Part shown: positions 15,900 through 28,000 of the stretch, one piece after another
Position numbering within the stretch: position 1 is the stretch's first letter
Layout: each line of letters opens with the position of its first letter
Assembly (NCBI GenBank): GCA_002482775.1
Contig: DLGQ01000043.1
Location: 10,135 to 48,557, forward strand
Length of the DNA stretch: 38,423 nucleotides
Reading direction: 5' to 3'
Source: Flavobacteriales bacterium UBA7690
GTDB lineage: Bacteria > Bacteroidota > Bacteroidia > Flavobacteriales_F > PHOS-HE28
Translations under genes and position numbers: made by a program
Notes under the pieces: generated by a model
What the model saw: the letters and a program-made list of their open reading frames with translations, nothing else
What the model was told of the DNA's origin: nothing
Database searches by the model: none

Positions 15900-16355
15900 T
15901 CAGTGGTGGTCTTCCCCACTTTCCTTCGGAATGACCGCAGAGAACCACCTCACCAACGAAGCTCGTTGCACCGCATCCAACCGTGCCTCGCCGTGTACCC
16001 AGGTGTAACTTTCCAGCGGCATTTCTCCTTCTTGGATCTCTTCGCCGCATTCGTGCGCATGCTCTTGTGAAGCCGGATCGTTCCACCGCGAGAAGTTCAT
16101 CTTCTCCCGCCCTTCGTTGATGTGGTCCTGCAGCCAGAAATTGATAGGAGTAAATGAGGCATACCACGGATAGGTGGACTGATCGCTGTGGCAGTCGTAG
16201 CACGCGGCATGTACCATGGCCTTGATGTCGTCGGGTGCGCCGGTCATCACGAGCATATCGTTGGCCGGAACGATCGGTGGTGCGCTGCGATCGGGTTGGA
16301 AGAATTGCGCCACCACGGCGATGGCGAGCAGGACGAGCAGGATGCGCTTTTTCAT
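15900..16355 (-). CDS. Haem-binding domain (haem_bd) exported protein
   Basis: The 151-residue product has an N-terminal signal peptide or anchor (MKKRILLVLLAIAVVAQFF) and a haem_bd domain with the c-type cytochrome motif CYDCH (C52, C55, H56). SDQSTYPWYASFTPINFWL and the surrounding INEGREKMNFSRW are family hallmarks in Bacteroidota. Covalent haem attachment through the CxxCH motif in the periplasm is expected, and a role in electron transfer is inferred. It begins 45 bases after the metal-efflux adaptor gene, so it may be the last gene of that operon. The C-terminus is His/acid rich. Confidence 0.9.
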   Translation of the reverse strand: MKKRILLVLLAIAVVAQFFQPDRSAPPIVPANDMLVMTGAPDDIKAMVHAACYDCHSDQSTYPWYASFTPINFWLQDHINEGREKMNFSRWNDPASQEHAHECGEEIQEGEMPLESYTWVHGEARLDAVQRASLVRWFSAVIPKESGEDHH

Positions 16356-16400
16356 AGTGTTGGGGGGCGTATGGAAGGTAAATTGATGTTTTCGTTCGAC

Positions 16401-17540
16401 CTACTCTTCACCGCTGTTCTTAAGCGTTGCGAGCAGGCTATAGGCGCCTTTGACCACCAACGGCCGTTCGCGCAATTCCGCGCTGGGATCCACCAGCTCG
16501 AAGTAGCCGTACTCGTTGGCGCCGGTGGTCACGGTGATCATGGTGTAGCTGCCATCCGTATTGGCGGTGAATACGGCCTGGCCTTCACCACTGCGTACCA
16601 CGGCTTCCTCGGGAACACACCACACGGTATCGGTGCGACTTTCCAGTGTGGCGCTCATGGCCATGCCGGGCACGAGGTCCTTCGGCGTTTTGGTGAAGTG
16701 GCAGTGGACGATGGCGCTCCGATCGGCGTCGAGGCTTCGGCCCACAAGGATCACTTCGGCTTCGTATTCATCATCCGGATGCGCCGTTGGGCGGGCGTGA
16801 ACCTCTTGGCCCACACGTACACTGGGCAGGTCCTTCTCGAAGACGGTAAGTGCCAAGTGGATGTCCTTCGGATCCACCAGTTCGAACAGGATGTCCGTGG
16901 GTTGCACATAACGTCCGATGTTCACGTTCACCTTCGACACCCAACCGTGGATCGGCGAACGCAGGGCCACGCTGCGCGAGATCGTTTCAGCCTTCAAGGA
17001 GGTAGGGTCCACGCCGATCAAGCGCAGTTGTTCCGCCAAGGAACGCATAGTGACGCGTTGGGTGTTCAGTTCCGCCGTGACCTCCTGCAACACCTTGTCG
17101 CTGCTGGTCTTCGAAGCGTTCAAAGCTTTTTGGCGATCGAAGTCTTGCGTTAACATGGCCACTTTTCCTTCGGCGATCAGGTAATCCTGCTGCAACTGGA
17201 TGAAGCGCGGGTCTTCCATGATGGCCAGCGTCTGGCCTTTCTGCACCTCCATGCCGGGCAGCAGGTCCGTGGATCGTAGGTAGCCACCGAGCGGAGCGCT
17301 GATGCTCACGAGGTTCTGCGGTGGCACGTCCACTACCCCTTGTACCGGCATCAGCACGCCCAGAGAGCGGCGTTCGGCCTTACCTGTCACGATGCCCGAG
17401 TTCTTCAGTTGTTCCGGGGACAGGGTGACCGTTGTTGCGGAAGCCGGTCCAGCAATGGTGTCGGTAGGTGTCTCGGTCGTCGTACAGGAATACAATGCGA
17501 CCAGGATCGCAATGACGCCGATAGAACGCATTCGTAGCAT
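16401..17540 (-). CDS. CzcB/CusB-like periplasmic adaptor of a metal RND efflux pump
   Basis: With the ATG at 17540 the product has 379 residues and begins with a probable lipoprotein signal (MRSIGVIAILVALYSC, lipobox LYSC). It contains the split barrel-sandwich domain (LGGYLRSTDLLPGMEVQKGQ and SPIHGWVSKVNVNIGRYVQP), a coiled helical hairpin (about 120-170) and a beta-barrel (FEKDLPSVRVGQEVHARP). It should bridge the pump and the outer-membrane factor. The frame is open up to 17639, overlapping the pump gene by 20 bases, but that extension crosses a large hairpin at 17541-17576; a start at 17531 is also possible. Confidence 0.9.
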   Translation of the reverse strand: MLRMRSIGVIAILVALYSCTTTETPTDTIAGPASATTVTLSPEQLKNSGIVTGKAERRSLGVLMPVQGVVDVPPQNLVSISAPLGGYLRSTDLLPGMEVQKGQTLAIMEDPRFIQLQQDYLIAEGKVAMLTQDFDRQKALNASKTSSDKVLQEVTAELNTQRVTMRSLAEQLRLIGVDPTSLKAETISRSVALRSPIHGWVSKVNVNIGRYVQPTDILFELVDPKDIHLALTVFEKDLPSVRVGQEVHARPTAHPDDEYEAEVILVGRSLDADRSAIVHCHFTKTPKDLVPGMAMSATLESRTDTVWCVPEEAVVRSGEGQAVFTANTDGSYTMITVTTGANEYGYFELVDPSAELRERPLVVKGAYSLLATLKNSGEE

Positions 17541-17576
17541 CGACCCTGTCATCCCGGCCTTGAGCCGGGAGGGTCG
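17541..17576. promoter_or_regulatory. Large hairpin at the adaptor start codon
   Basis: CCCGGC (17553-17558) pairs with GCCGGG (17564-17569) around CTTGA, and CGACCCT (17541-17547) pairs with AGGGTCG (17570-17576), with a five-base bulge (gtcat) on one side. The hairpin directly precedes the adaptor start at 17540 on the minus strand. The inner part resembles the widespread CATCCCGG-type palindromic repeat of environmental bacteria. It may modulate adaptor expression relative to the pump or be an inserted repeat. Confidence 0.6.
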
Positions 17577-17619
17577 ACCGATGTGGTTAGAATGGGAAGG
17601 ACGCATGATCTGCGGAAGG

Positions 17620-20600
17620 TTATTTTTCGTTGAAGGCATTCAGTTCAAAAGCCGCGCGGCCCAAGGCACGCAGCGCATCGAGGTATTCCATGGAAAGGGT
17701 GATGGACTGCCCGGTGAGCAGGCTCCATTCCAAGCGGTCGATCTGTCCGTTGAGGTAGGCTTCTTCAGCCGACCGGCGGAGCTGTTCAGCCTCTTGTGTG
17801 GCCCCTTGTTCAAAGGCTTCCACACGTGCCAATTGCGCGGTGTAGCGTTGCTGTGCCTGTTGCAGTTGCGTGCGGATCTCCTGTGTGAGGGCAGCGGTTT
17901 CGTTGCTGGCGCGTTCCGTACCGAGCCGTGCTGACTTGTTCCTGGCGTTCTGCGCGCCGAAGAACAGCGGCACACCGATCCCAGCGCGCACCATGGTGAA
18001 CCGATCATCGCGACCGTAGATCACGGATCCATCCGGCACGGATGGCGACTGGTAGAGTGTCATGGACGAAACGCCGAGCGTGAATTCGGGAAGCAACGTG
18101 GAGCGTTCCATGCGCCAGCGCGCATCGGCGGCGGCTTCCTGTTCGTTGGCCGAACGCACGATGGGATGTTCCAGCACCGCGCTTTCACCGGGTAGCATGG
18201 CCACGATCTGCTTCAGCGGAATGGGTGCGATCGACCAGTCGCCGGTGCTGTTTATCAGCTGTGCGAGTCGGCTGCGAGCTTGTTCCAACTCCGCACTCAC
18301 CTGTTGCACCCGGGCGCGCATCAGCATGGCTTGTGTACGCGCGGTGGCGCGTTGCAGCACGTTGCTGGATCCCAGATCGAAACGCTGCTCTTCACCTGTG
18401 ACGGCAGAGGTGAAGACACTGTCGGCTTCTTGCAGCAGTCGCAGTTGTTCGCCCAGGACCGACACGTCGTGATAGGTCTGTTGCACCTGCATCCGCACTT
18501 CGCGCTGGCGCAGGGCCTGTTCCCAGCGTACCCCGGCCGCACCATGCTGCAACATCTTCCGCCGCTGCATGTAGACCGCAGGAAAAGCAAGGCTCTGGGT
18601 GATGCTGATGCGATCGTCGTTGACGTTGGTGTTCACTTGCCCGTACTCGAAGTCGATGTTGGTGCGGGGCAGGTCCCAGGCGCTGCCGATCAGCGCTTCC
18701 TCCGCTTCACTGCGCAGTGCGGCGCTCTTCAGGTAGAGGTTGTTTTGCATCGCGCTGTCCACGGCTTGCTGAAGGGTGATGGGCGATGCCGGTCCTTGTG
18801 CGCTGGTACCGATCGGTGAGGCCATGAGGAGCACCAGCAATGCAGTGGTGACCGCACTTCCCTTCGTTCCACCCGTTTGTTTCCGCTTGCCGAGTACCAG
18901 CATGTACAGCGCAGGCAATACGAAGAGCGTGAGGAAGGTGGCGGTGATGAGTCCACCGATGACGACCGTGGCCAACGGGCGTTGTACTTCCGCTCCCGCG
19001 CCGTTGCTGAGCGCCATGGGCAGGAAGCCGAGCGAGGCCACGCTGGCGGTCATCAGCACGGGACGTAAACGGTTCGCGGTGCCCAGCCGGATGCGTTCGG
19101 CCACATCCTTCATTCCGCTCTTCGCCAAGTGTTCGAACTCGCTGATCAGCACGATGCCGTTGAGCACCGCCACGCCGAACAATGCGATGAAGCCCACACC
19201 CGCCGAGATGCTGAAGGGCATGCCCCGTGCCGATAGGGCGAACACGCCACCGATCGCGGAAAGCGGCACCGCGCTGAAGACGAGCAGGCTCAGCTTCAAC
19301 GAACCGAATGCGAAGTACAACAGCAACAGGATAAGCAGCAGTGCCAGGGGCACCACCACGCTCAGGCGCTTCTTGGCCTCCACCAGGTTCTCGAAGGCTC
19401 CGCCGTAGGTGGTGTAGTATCCAACGGGCAACTGCAACTGCGCATCCACTTTGCCCTGCAGCTCTTCCACGATCGTCTGCACATCGCGCCCGCGCACGTT
19501 GAAGCCGACGGTGATGCGTCGCTTGGCATCCTCGCGCTGTACCTGGTTGGGACCGTCCTCGATCCGCACGTTGGCGAGCAGCGAAAGCGGCACGGGCCTG
19601 CCCATCGGCGTGGGCACCAGCAGGCGTTGCACATCGCTCAGGTCGGTACGGCTTTGGTCGCGCGCGCGCACCACCAGATCGAAACGACGTTCGCCTTCGA
19701 ACACTTGTCCGGCTACGCTTCCCGCAAAGGCCGTGCGCACCACATCGTTCACCGCTTCCACATCCAGGCCGTAGCGTGCGAGGGCACCCCGATCGTGCGT
19801 CACAACGATCTGTGGAAGTCCGCCGACGCTCTCCACGTAGAGGTCTTTCGCGCCTTCCACGGTGCTTGCCAATTCACCCAACCTGTGGGCGTACTTGGCG
19901 AGCGAGTCAAGGTCCTCGCCGTAGATCTTGCAGACCACATCCTGGCGTGCGCCGGTCATCAGTTCGTTGAAACGCATTTGAACAGGGTATTGGAATCCGA
20001 AGGTGACACCGGGCAATACGCTCAAGGTGCTGCCCATCTTCTCGGCGAGCTCATCGAAGCTCTTCGCGCTGGTCCAGTCCTTCTTGGGTTTCAGGATCAC
20101 CATCATGTCCGCGGCCTCGATGGGCATGGGGTCGGTGGGGATCTCGCCGCTACCGATCTTGGCCACCACCTTCTCCACTTCGGGGTACTGCGCCTTCAGC
20201 ATGCCGCCCGCTTTCAAGCAGGTCTCCACGGTGTTGGTGAGCGAGGATCCGGTGAGCAGGCGTGTATCGATCGCGAAATCGCCCTCCTCCAATTCGGGGA
20301 TGAATTCACCACCCATGGCCGCCATGATGCCGCCGGCCACAACGAGAAGCGCCACCGCAGCCACCACCAGCCGCATGGGCTTCAGGATGGCCTTGTCCAA
20401 CCACCTGCGGTAGAAGTTGCCGAGGCGATCCATCATGCGGTCGGTCCACGTGGCGGGTGGATTCAGCTTCTTGCTCAGGAAGAGCGCGCTCATCATCGGC
20501 ACATAGGTCAACGAGAGGATCGCGGCACCCAGCACGGCGAAGGCCACGGTCTGCGCCATGGGCTTGAACATCTTGCCCTCGATGCCCGACAAGGACAGGA

Positions 20601-21990
20601 TCGGCAGGTACACGATGAGGATGATCACCTGACCGAACATGGCGGAGTTCATCATGCGGCTGGCAGAACCGCGCACCGTCTCATCCATGCGTTGTTGATC
20701 GAGCTTGCCGGTACCGAGACCATGGCCGGTTCCATGCAAACGATGCAGCACGGCCTCCACGATGATCACCGCGCCATCCACGATCAAGCCGAAGTCCAGC
20801 GCGCCGAGGCTCATCAGGTTGCCGCTCACGCCGAAGAGGTTCATCATGATCACCGCGAAGAGCATGGCCAGCGGGATCACCGAGGCCACGACCAGTCCCG
20901 CGCGCAGGTTGGCGAGAAAGAACACGAGGATCAACACCACGATCAGCGCACCTTCCATCAGGTTAGTCTGCACCGTGGCGATGGCGTTGTTCACCATCTT
21001 GGTGCGATCCAGGAAAGGTTCGATCGTCACGCCCTCGGGCAGCGTCTTTTCGATCATTGCGATCCGCTGCTTCACGTTCTTGATCACCTCGCTGGAGTTG
21101 GCGCCCTTCAGCATCATCACCACCGCACCGGCCGCTTCACCTTCATCGTTGTAGGTCATGGCACCGTAGCGCGTGGCTGTGCCCAAGCGCACTTCCGCGA
21201 CGTCATGCAAGAGCACGGGTGTGTGGTCGGGCAACACCTTCACTTGGATGGTGCGTATGGCCTCCATGTCAGTGATCAATCCTTCAGTGCGGATGAAGAG
21301 CAAGGCAGGGCCCTTCTCGATGTATGCCCCGCCGGTATTGCTGTTGTTGCGTGCCACTGCGGTGAACACGTCCGCGATGGTGATGCCCATGGCACCCAAT
21401 CGTTCTGGGTCCACAGCGATCTCATACTGCTTCAGTTCGCCACCGAAGCTGCTGACGTCGGCCACGCCTTCCGTGCCGATCAGTTGCCGCCGCACGATCC
21501 AGTCCTGAATGGTGCGCAGCTCCGTAGCATCGTACTTGCCTTCGTAGCCGGGCTTGGGCTTCACCACGTATTGGAAGATCTCGCCAAGGCCGCTGGAAAC
21601 AGGCCCTAATTCCGGCTTGCCAAGACTCTCCGGGATGGTGATCTGTGCAAGGCGCTCAGTGACTTGTTGACGCGCCCAGTACACATCCGTGGCGTCGTCG
21701 AACACGATGGTGACGAGCGAGAGCCCGAAGCGGCTGAAGCTGCGCTGCTCGATGATGCCCGGCACGTTGCGTGTGGACTGTTCGATGGGGAAGGTGATCA
21801 GGCGCTCGATATCGCCGGCGCCCAACGCGGGGCTCACGGTGATCACCTGCACCTGGTTGTTGGTTATGTCCGGTACGGCGTCGATCGGCAGCTGGGTGAC
21901 ATTGTAGGCACCGAAGCCGATGAGGCCGAGTACGAGAAGCCCTACGATGAGCTTCTGCTTGATGGAGAATGCGATGATGCGGTCCAGCAT
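17620..21990 (-). CDS. CzcA-type heavy-metal RND pump fused to a TolC-like outer-membrane factor
   Basis: The product has 1,456 residues. Residues 1 to about 1035 form a complete HME-class RND transporter with 12 membrane helices; the TM4 signature DFGLIVDGAVIIVE (D399, D405, E412) is the proton-relay motif of heavy-metal pumps. At the metal-site positions the sequence reads PMPIEAAD and RFNELMTG, as in CzcA (Co/Zn/Cd), rather than the Met residues of CusA (Cu/Ag). Residues about 1065-1456 are an outer-membrane efflux protein (TolC/CusC type) with two helical repeats. Between them is a hydrophobic, signal-peptide-like stretch (TTALLVLLMASPIGTSAQ). Such fusions are known in Bacteroidota. The ATG at 21990 matches the family; the frame is open to 22035. 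The adaptor gene follows. Confidence 0.95.
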   Translation of the reverse strand: MLDRIIAFSIKQKLIVGLLVLGLIGFGAYNVTQLPIDAVPDITNNQVQVITVSPALGAGDIERLITFPIEQSTRNVPGIIEQRSFSRFGLSLVTIVFDDATDVYWARQQVTERLAQITIPESLGKPELGPVSSGLGEIFQYVVKPKPGYEGKYDATELRTIQDWIVRRQLIGTEGVADVSSFGGELKQYEIAVDPERLGAMGITIADVFTAVARNNSNTGGAYIEKGPALLFIRTEGLITDMEAIRTIQVKVLPDHTPVLLHDVAEVRLGTATRYGAMTYNDEGEAAGAVVMMLKGANSSEVIKNVKQRIAMIEKTLPEGVTIEPFLDRTKMVNNAIATVQTNLMEGALIVVLILVFFLANLRAGLVVASVIPLAMLFAVIMMNLFGVSGNLMSLGALDFGLIVDGAVIIVEAVLHRLHGTGHGLGTGKLDQQRMDETVRGSASRMMNSAMFGQVIILIVYLPILSLSGIEGKMFKPMAQTVAFAVLGAAILSLTYVPMMSALFLSKKLNPPATWTDRMMDRLGNFYRRWLDKAILKPMRLVVAAVALLVVAGGIMAAMGGEFIPELEEGDFAIDTRLLTGSSLTNTVETCLKAGGMLKAQYPEVEKVVAKIGSGEIPTDPMPIEAADMMVILKPKKDWTSAKSFDELAEKMGSTLSVLPGVTFGFQYPVQMRFNELMTGARQDVVCKIYGEDLDSLAKYAHRLGELASTVEGAKDLYVESVGGLPQIVVTHDRGALARYGLDVEAVNDVVRTAFAGSVAGQVFEGERRFDLVVRARDQSRTDLSDVQRLLVPTPMGRPVPLSLLANVRIEDGPNQVQREDAKRRITVGFNVRGRDVQTIVEELQGKVDAQLQLPVGYYTTYGGAFENLVEAKKRLSVVVPLALLLILLLLYFAFGSLKLSLLVFSAVPLSAIGGVFALSARGMPFSISAGVGFIALFGVAVLNGIVLISEFEHLAKSGMKDVAERIRLGTANRLRPVLMTASVASLGFLPMALSNGAGAEVQRPLATVVIGGLITATFLTLFVLPALYMLVLGKRKQTGGTKGSAVTTALLVLLMASPIGTSAQGPASPITLQQAVDSAMQNNLYLKSAALRSEAEEALIGSAWDLPRTNIDFEYGQVNTNVNDDRISITQSLAFPAVYMQRRKMLQHGAAGVRWEQALRQREVRMQVQQTYHDVSVLGEQLRLLQEADSVFTSAVTGEEQRFDLGSSNVLQRATARTQAMLMRARVQQVSAELEQARSRLAQLINSTGDWSIAPIPLKQIVAMLPGESAVLEHPIVRSANEQEAAADARWRMERSTLLPEFTLGVSSMTLYQSPSVPDGSVIYGRDDRFTMVRAGIGVPLFFGAQNARNKSARLGTERASNETAALTQEIRTQLQQAQQRYTAQLARVEAFEQGATQEAEQLRRSAEEAYLNGQIDRLEWSLLTGQSITLSMEYLDALRALGRAAFELNAFNEK

Positions 21991-22087
21991 GGGATTGTTC
22001 CGATGGAATGGTTGAAAGCACCGCGTACCGCGCAACGCGGATCAACGGCTCGACCGGAACAGGAAATGTGCTGTGACCGGCCTGGGA

Positions 22088-22480
22088 TCAGGCCTGGGTT
22101 CGAGGGGGACGCAGAAGCTCGGGATGATGTCCGGCGAGCAGGTCCTTGTCTACTGGAAGCGCGATGGCTTTGCGAGCGCCAAGCGATGGGAAGCTTACCG
22201 GTCGTATTGGATCGGAAGCGATCACCTTGGCCAGATGCTGATCAACAGCAGTGCCATGGTGGTGGTGGAAAGGCAGGTTCTCGTGGCTCCGGTGATCTTG
22301 GTCCTGGTGAACATCATCGGCGTAGTGCAGCGCGATGAAAGTCGACAGGTCCAATTCCTCGCCGGAGGCTTGATGCTCCAAGAAATGCGCGAAGAGCAGG
22401 GGCAGCTTCATCAGGTCCGGGCTTACCAAGAACCCCTGTACCCAGAGGATCGGTAGCAGGAACCAGATGCGCGCTTTCAC
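22088..22480 (-). CDS. His-rich small exported protein of the metal-efflux operon
   Basis: With a GTG start at 22480 the product has 130 residues and begins with a signal peptide (VKARIWFLLPILWVQGFLVS); an ATG at 22537 in the same frame would add 19 polar residues that spoil it. The mature part reads KLPLLFAHFLEHQASG, STFIALHYADD and then DQDHRSHENLPFHHHH, an acid- and His-rich segment that could bind metal. Related small proteins (KLP...HF.EH...HY...LPF) occur next to metal-efflux genes in Bacteroidota, as far as I recall. It lies 97 bases upstream of the RND pump gene and probably heads that operon. A periplasmic metal chaperone or sensor role is inferred. Confidence 0.75.
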   Translation of the reverse strand: MKARIWFLLPILWVQGFLVSPDLMKLPLLFAHFLEHQASGEELDLSTFIALHYADDVHQDQDHRSHENLPFHHHHGTAVDQHLAKVIASDPIRPVSFPSLGARKAIALPVDKDLLAGHHPELLRPPRTQA

Positions 22481-22642
22481 GCGGTGAAGGTAGGAGGACT
22501 CCCTTCCACCGGACTGATATTCGTCAGTTTCTTCCACGCTTGCCCTTGGTCGGCAATACCACGTTCCGATCGTTGATGGTTCGGGAGGTCGACCTGCTCT
22601 TCTGTGGCTCGGGCTGTCCTACTTTGTCCTTCTTCGATCGCC

Positions 22643-24499
<1,857 letters not shown>

Positions 24500-24501
24500 C
24501 C

Positions 24502-24870
24502 ATGGCCGGGGACGTGGAACACTTCTATTCCGGTCTGCAAGAGCCTGCCCGGAGCTTTGTACAAGAACTCCGCGAGCTCATCCTCGCGCACGACCCTTTC
24601 ATCACCGAAGGCTTGAAGTATGGTATGCCGTTCTTCCTTTACCGCAAGAAGATGTTCTGCTATTTCTGGACCCGGAAAGGGAGCGGGCAACCGTATTTCG
24701 GGGTGGTGGAGGGCAACCGCTTGTTCCACCCGGAACTGATCCAAGAGGGCAGAGCACGCATGAAGATCCTGTTGTTGGATCCTGCCAGGAAGTTTCCCGT
24801 GCAGGCCATCTCCAACTTTCTGCAACAAGCCATTGCCCTGTACTCCAGCGGGCAGAGCCCCATCAAATAG
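24502..24870 (+). CDS. DUF1801 domain-containing protein
   Basis: The 122-residue product belongs to the DUF1801/YdhG-like group: the opening LRELILAHDPFITEGLKYGMPFFLY, the FCYF... beta-strand and the PYFGVVEGNRLFHPELI segment match it. The fold is similar to that of frataxin-type alpha/beta proteins; no biochemical function is established that I know of. It starts two bases after the recQ stop, so it is co-transcribed and probably translationally coupled, though no functional link to DNA repair follows from this. Confidence 0.88.
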   Translation: MAGDVEHFYSGLQEPARSFVQELRELILAHDPFITEGLKYGMPFFLYRKKMFCYFWTRKGSGQPYFGVVEGNRLFHPELIQEGRARMKILLLDPARKFPVQAISNFLQQAIALYSSGQSPIK

Positions 24871-25006
24871 GCCTCTTCCCGGATGGGAGCTGCGGGCCGC
24901 GAAGAATGTGGCCACTTGAAACCATTTTGGTCTTCGTCGAGTTAAAGCGTCTGTTCATCGACGGAAGCTCTCCCGCTGGTCGTGAACGCTAAACACCAGC
25001 GGAGCT

Positions 25007-28000
25007 ATGCGTTTTTACCGTCCAACCGGTACGTCCGGGAATGTTCATCCTTTCTGTTCTTCCTTCAGCAAGCGCTCCCGTGCGTTATTACTGTTGCTGG
25101 TCCCGCTCTTTGCGATGGCACAGACCAGCTACACCTGGAACGGCAGCTTGAACGGCGCATGGAACAACGCGGCCAACTGGACACCGAGCACGGGTTTTCC
25201 GCTCGCAGCCGATCATGCCACCATCGTGGCGGCAGGTACCATGCCGATACTGGACATGGCGCGCAGCGTGACGAACCTGACCGTGAGTTCCGGATCGCTG
25301 GATCTCGCAGGGTTCACCCTCACCCATACCGGGAACGGTTCCTTCAGCGGTGGTGCGGTGAACAATGGCACATTATCCCCAAACACCGCCGCAGGTTCCA
25401 CAACCTTCTCAGGAACCACGTTCGGTGCTGCGGTCTCTGGTACAAGTGCTATCCTGCTGTTCAACGGATCGGTCTTCAACGCACCGGTAACGATGACCAA
25501 AACGGGCGGTGCCAATGATTACTCCACCGGCAACAACACCTTCAACGGAACTGCAACGTTCACCGTCACCAACGGACGGTTGTACTTGAACAATACCGGC
25601 ATCGACACCTTTAACGGCAACGTGGTGCTGAACAGTACCGGAGCAAGTAACGGGGTATGGTTGGGGCAGTCCAGTGGGAGCGCCAGCTTGGCGAACGGCC
25701 GCACGATTTCAACGGGTACTTACAGTGCTGGATCATTGTTGTTCCGGAATTTCACGCAGGTGGGTAGCACACCACAAGTACTTCTGCTCTCCTTGGGCGG
25801 AACGCTGTACTTCCAGAGCGGCAGCACCTTCAACGGCGATGTTACCAGCAGTTCGCCCGGCTTGTATTTGAACGGTGCCACCTTCAACGGCACGGCCACA
25901 TTCACCAAGACAGGCGCGTCCAACGAGTACAGCAGCGGCAACAACACGTTCAACGGTATGGCAGAATTCCGGGTCACCGGTCCGGGTAACTTGTTCCTGA
26001 ACAACACGGGGAACGATCAGTTCAACGGGGATCTTCTACTGAGCAACACCAGCACGGGCGGCATCCGGTTCGGGGCTAGCGGCGGCACCTCGGTACTGGC
26101 TGCAGGGCGAACCATGAGCGTGGGTAGCAGTGGTTTCTCGAATGGTATTCTGGAGCTACGCGGTTTTTCCTCACCAGGAACGGTCGCCCAGACCTTGGCT
26201 CTTACAGGAACGGCATCGATGCAATTCGCGACGGGCACGACCTTCGGTGGTAATTTGTCAGCGACAGCTGCCACCATGCTGGTAGGCGGCCTCACCGTTC
26301 AGGGTAATGCGCGCTTCACCAAGACCGGTCCCGGCAATGATTGGAGCGTTGGCGGCTGCACGTTCAACGGCGACGTTGAACTGACCAATACGGGGATCGA
26401 CGTTTTCGGCATGCACAACTCGGGTTCGGACGTGTTCAACGGGAACATCGTGGTGAACAACACCTCAACGGGGTCGGTCCGCTTCGGATGGTCCGGTGGA
26501 ACAGGCACCTTGGCCGCGGGCAAGACCGTAACCGTGGGCAGTGGTGGATACGCGAACGGCTATCTGATCTTCCGCAATTTCACGCAGTTGGGTGCCACGC
26601 CACAGAACATCTTCCTGGGGACCAATGGCATCCTCTGGCTCAACAACAGCACCTTCAACGGGGATATCAGCACTACTTCAGGGAACATCGAAGTTTCCGG
26701 AAGTCAGTTCCTAGGTACGGCCCACTTCACCAAGACCGGTAGCGGGAATGATGGATCGGCGGGTGGGAACATCTTCCACGCGCTTACGCGGTTCACGGCC
26801 ATGTCCGGGGGCATTTACATGGGCGAATCGGGCACGAACACGTTCAATGGCGACATCGAGGTGAACTGCCTGGGAACGGGCGGGGTGCGCTTCGGTTGGG
26901 GTGGCGGAAGTTCAACGCTGGCCGCAGGCCGAACGGTGACGGTAGGTTCGGGCGGCTTCAACAATGGTATCCTGCTCTTCCGGAATTTCACGCAGCTCGG
27001 GACCACACCGCAGAACCTGGTCCTGGGAACGGGAGCCACGCTGTACTTCTATGCGAACAACGTGTTCAACGGGAACGTTGCCACCACCTCCGGTTCCATT
27101 TACGTCGCTTCAACCACCTTCAACGGCACGTGCTCCATCACCAAATCCGGTGCGGGTACCGATGCTTGCCCTGGCGGCAACACGTTCCAAGCCGATCTAG
27201 AGCTCATCAACCTGAACACCGGCGGGATCTACATGGCGGAGAGCGCCACTGACCTGTACAATGGTAACGTAAAGCTCACTAATCCTTCCACCGGGCAGAT
27301 CCGCTTCGGGAATGGTGGCGGCGGTGCCACATTGGCAAGCGGAAGGACCATCAGTGTGGGTGTGGGAGGATTCAACGGAGGTCTTCTGCTGTTCAGGAAT
27401 TTCACGCAGGTGGGAACTACGCCGCAGTCCATCACGGTCGGCATCAATGCCGCGTTGTACATCTATCCAGGCAGCACTTTTCATGCACCGCTGACCACTT
27501 CATCCGGCCAGTTGTACCTCTCTGGGGGCACGTATCACAGCCCTTGCGTCTTCACCAAATCAGGTACAGGTGCAGACGGATCGCCGGGCGGCAACCTGTT
27601 CAACGACCGTGTTGAACTGGTGAACGCTGTGGCGGGCCATATCTACATGGCCCAAGCGCAGCCTGACCACTACAACGGCGATCTAGTGGTGAACAATGGC
27701 TCAACTGGTTCCATCCGGTTCGGTGACAGTGGTGTAACAACTTCAACATTGGCTGCAGGTCGCACGATCACCGTGGGCAGTGGTGGTTTCACTTCGGGTT
27801 TACTGTTGCTTCGGGGCTTCATCCAGTTGGGCAATACGCCACAGAACCTGACCTTGGGCACATCGGCGGGCCTGTACTACTATGCGGGTAGCGTCTTCAA
27901 CGGGGATGTCACGTCCACATCCGGCACCCTGTACTTCTATTCCGCCACGTTCAATGGCACAGGTCGGTTCACCAAGAGCGGCACCGGAGGTGATGGTTCC

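Noticed and set aside
19627..21609. Plus-strand open frame of 660 codons
   Set aside because: It is antisense to the RND pump, whose motifs are unambiguous; the translation is His/Gln rich with no domain.
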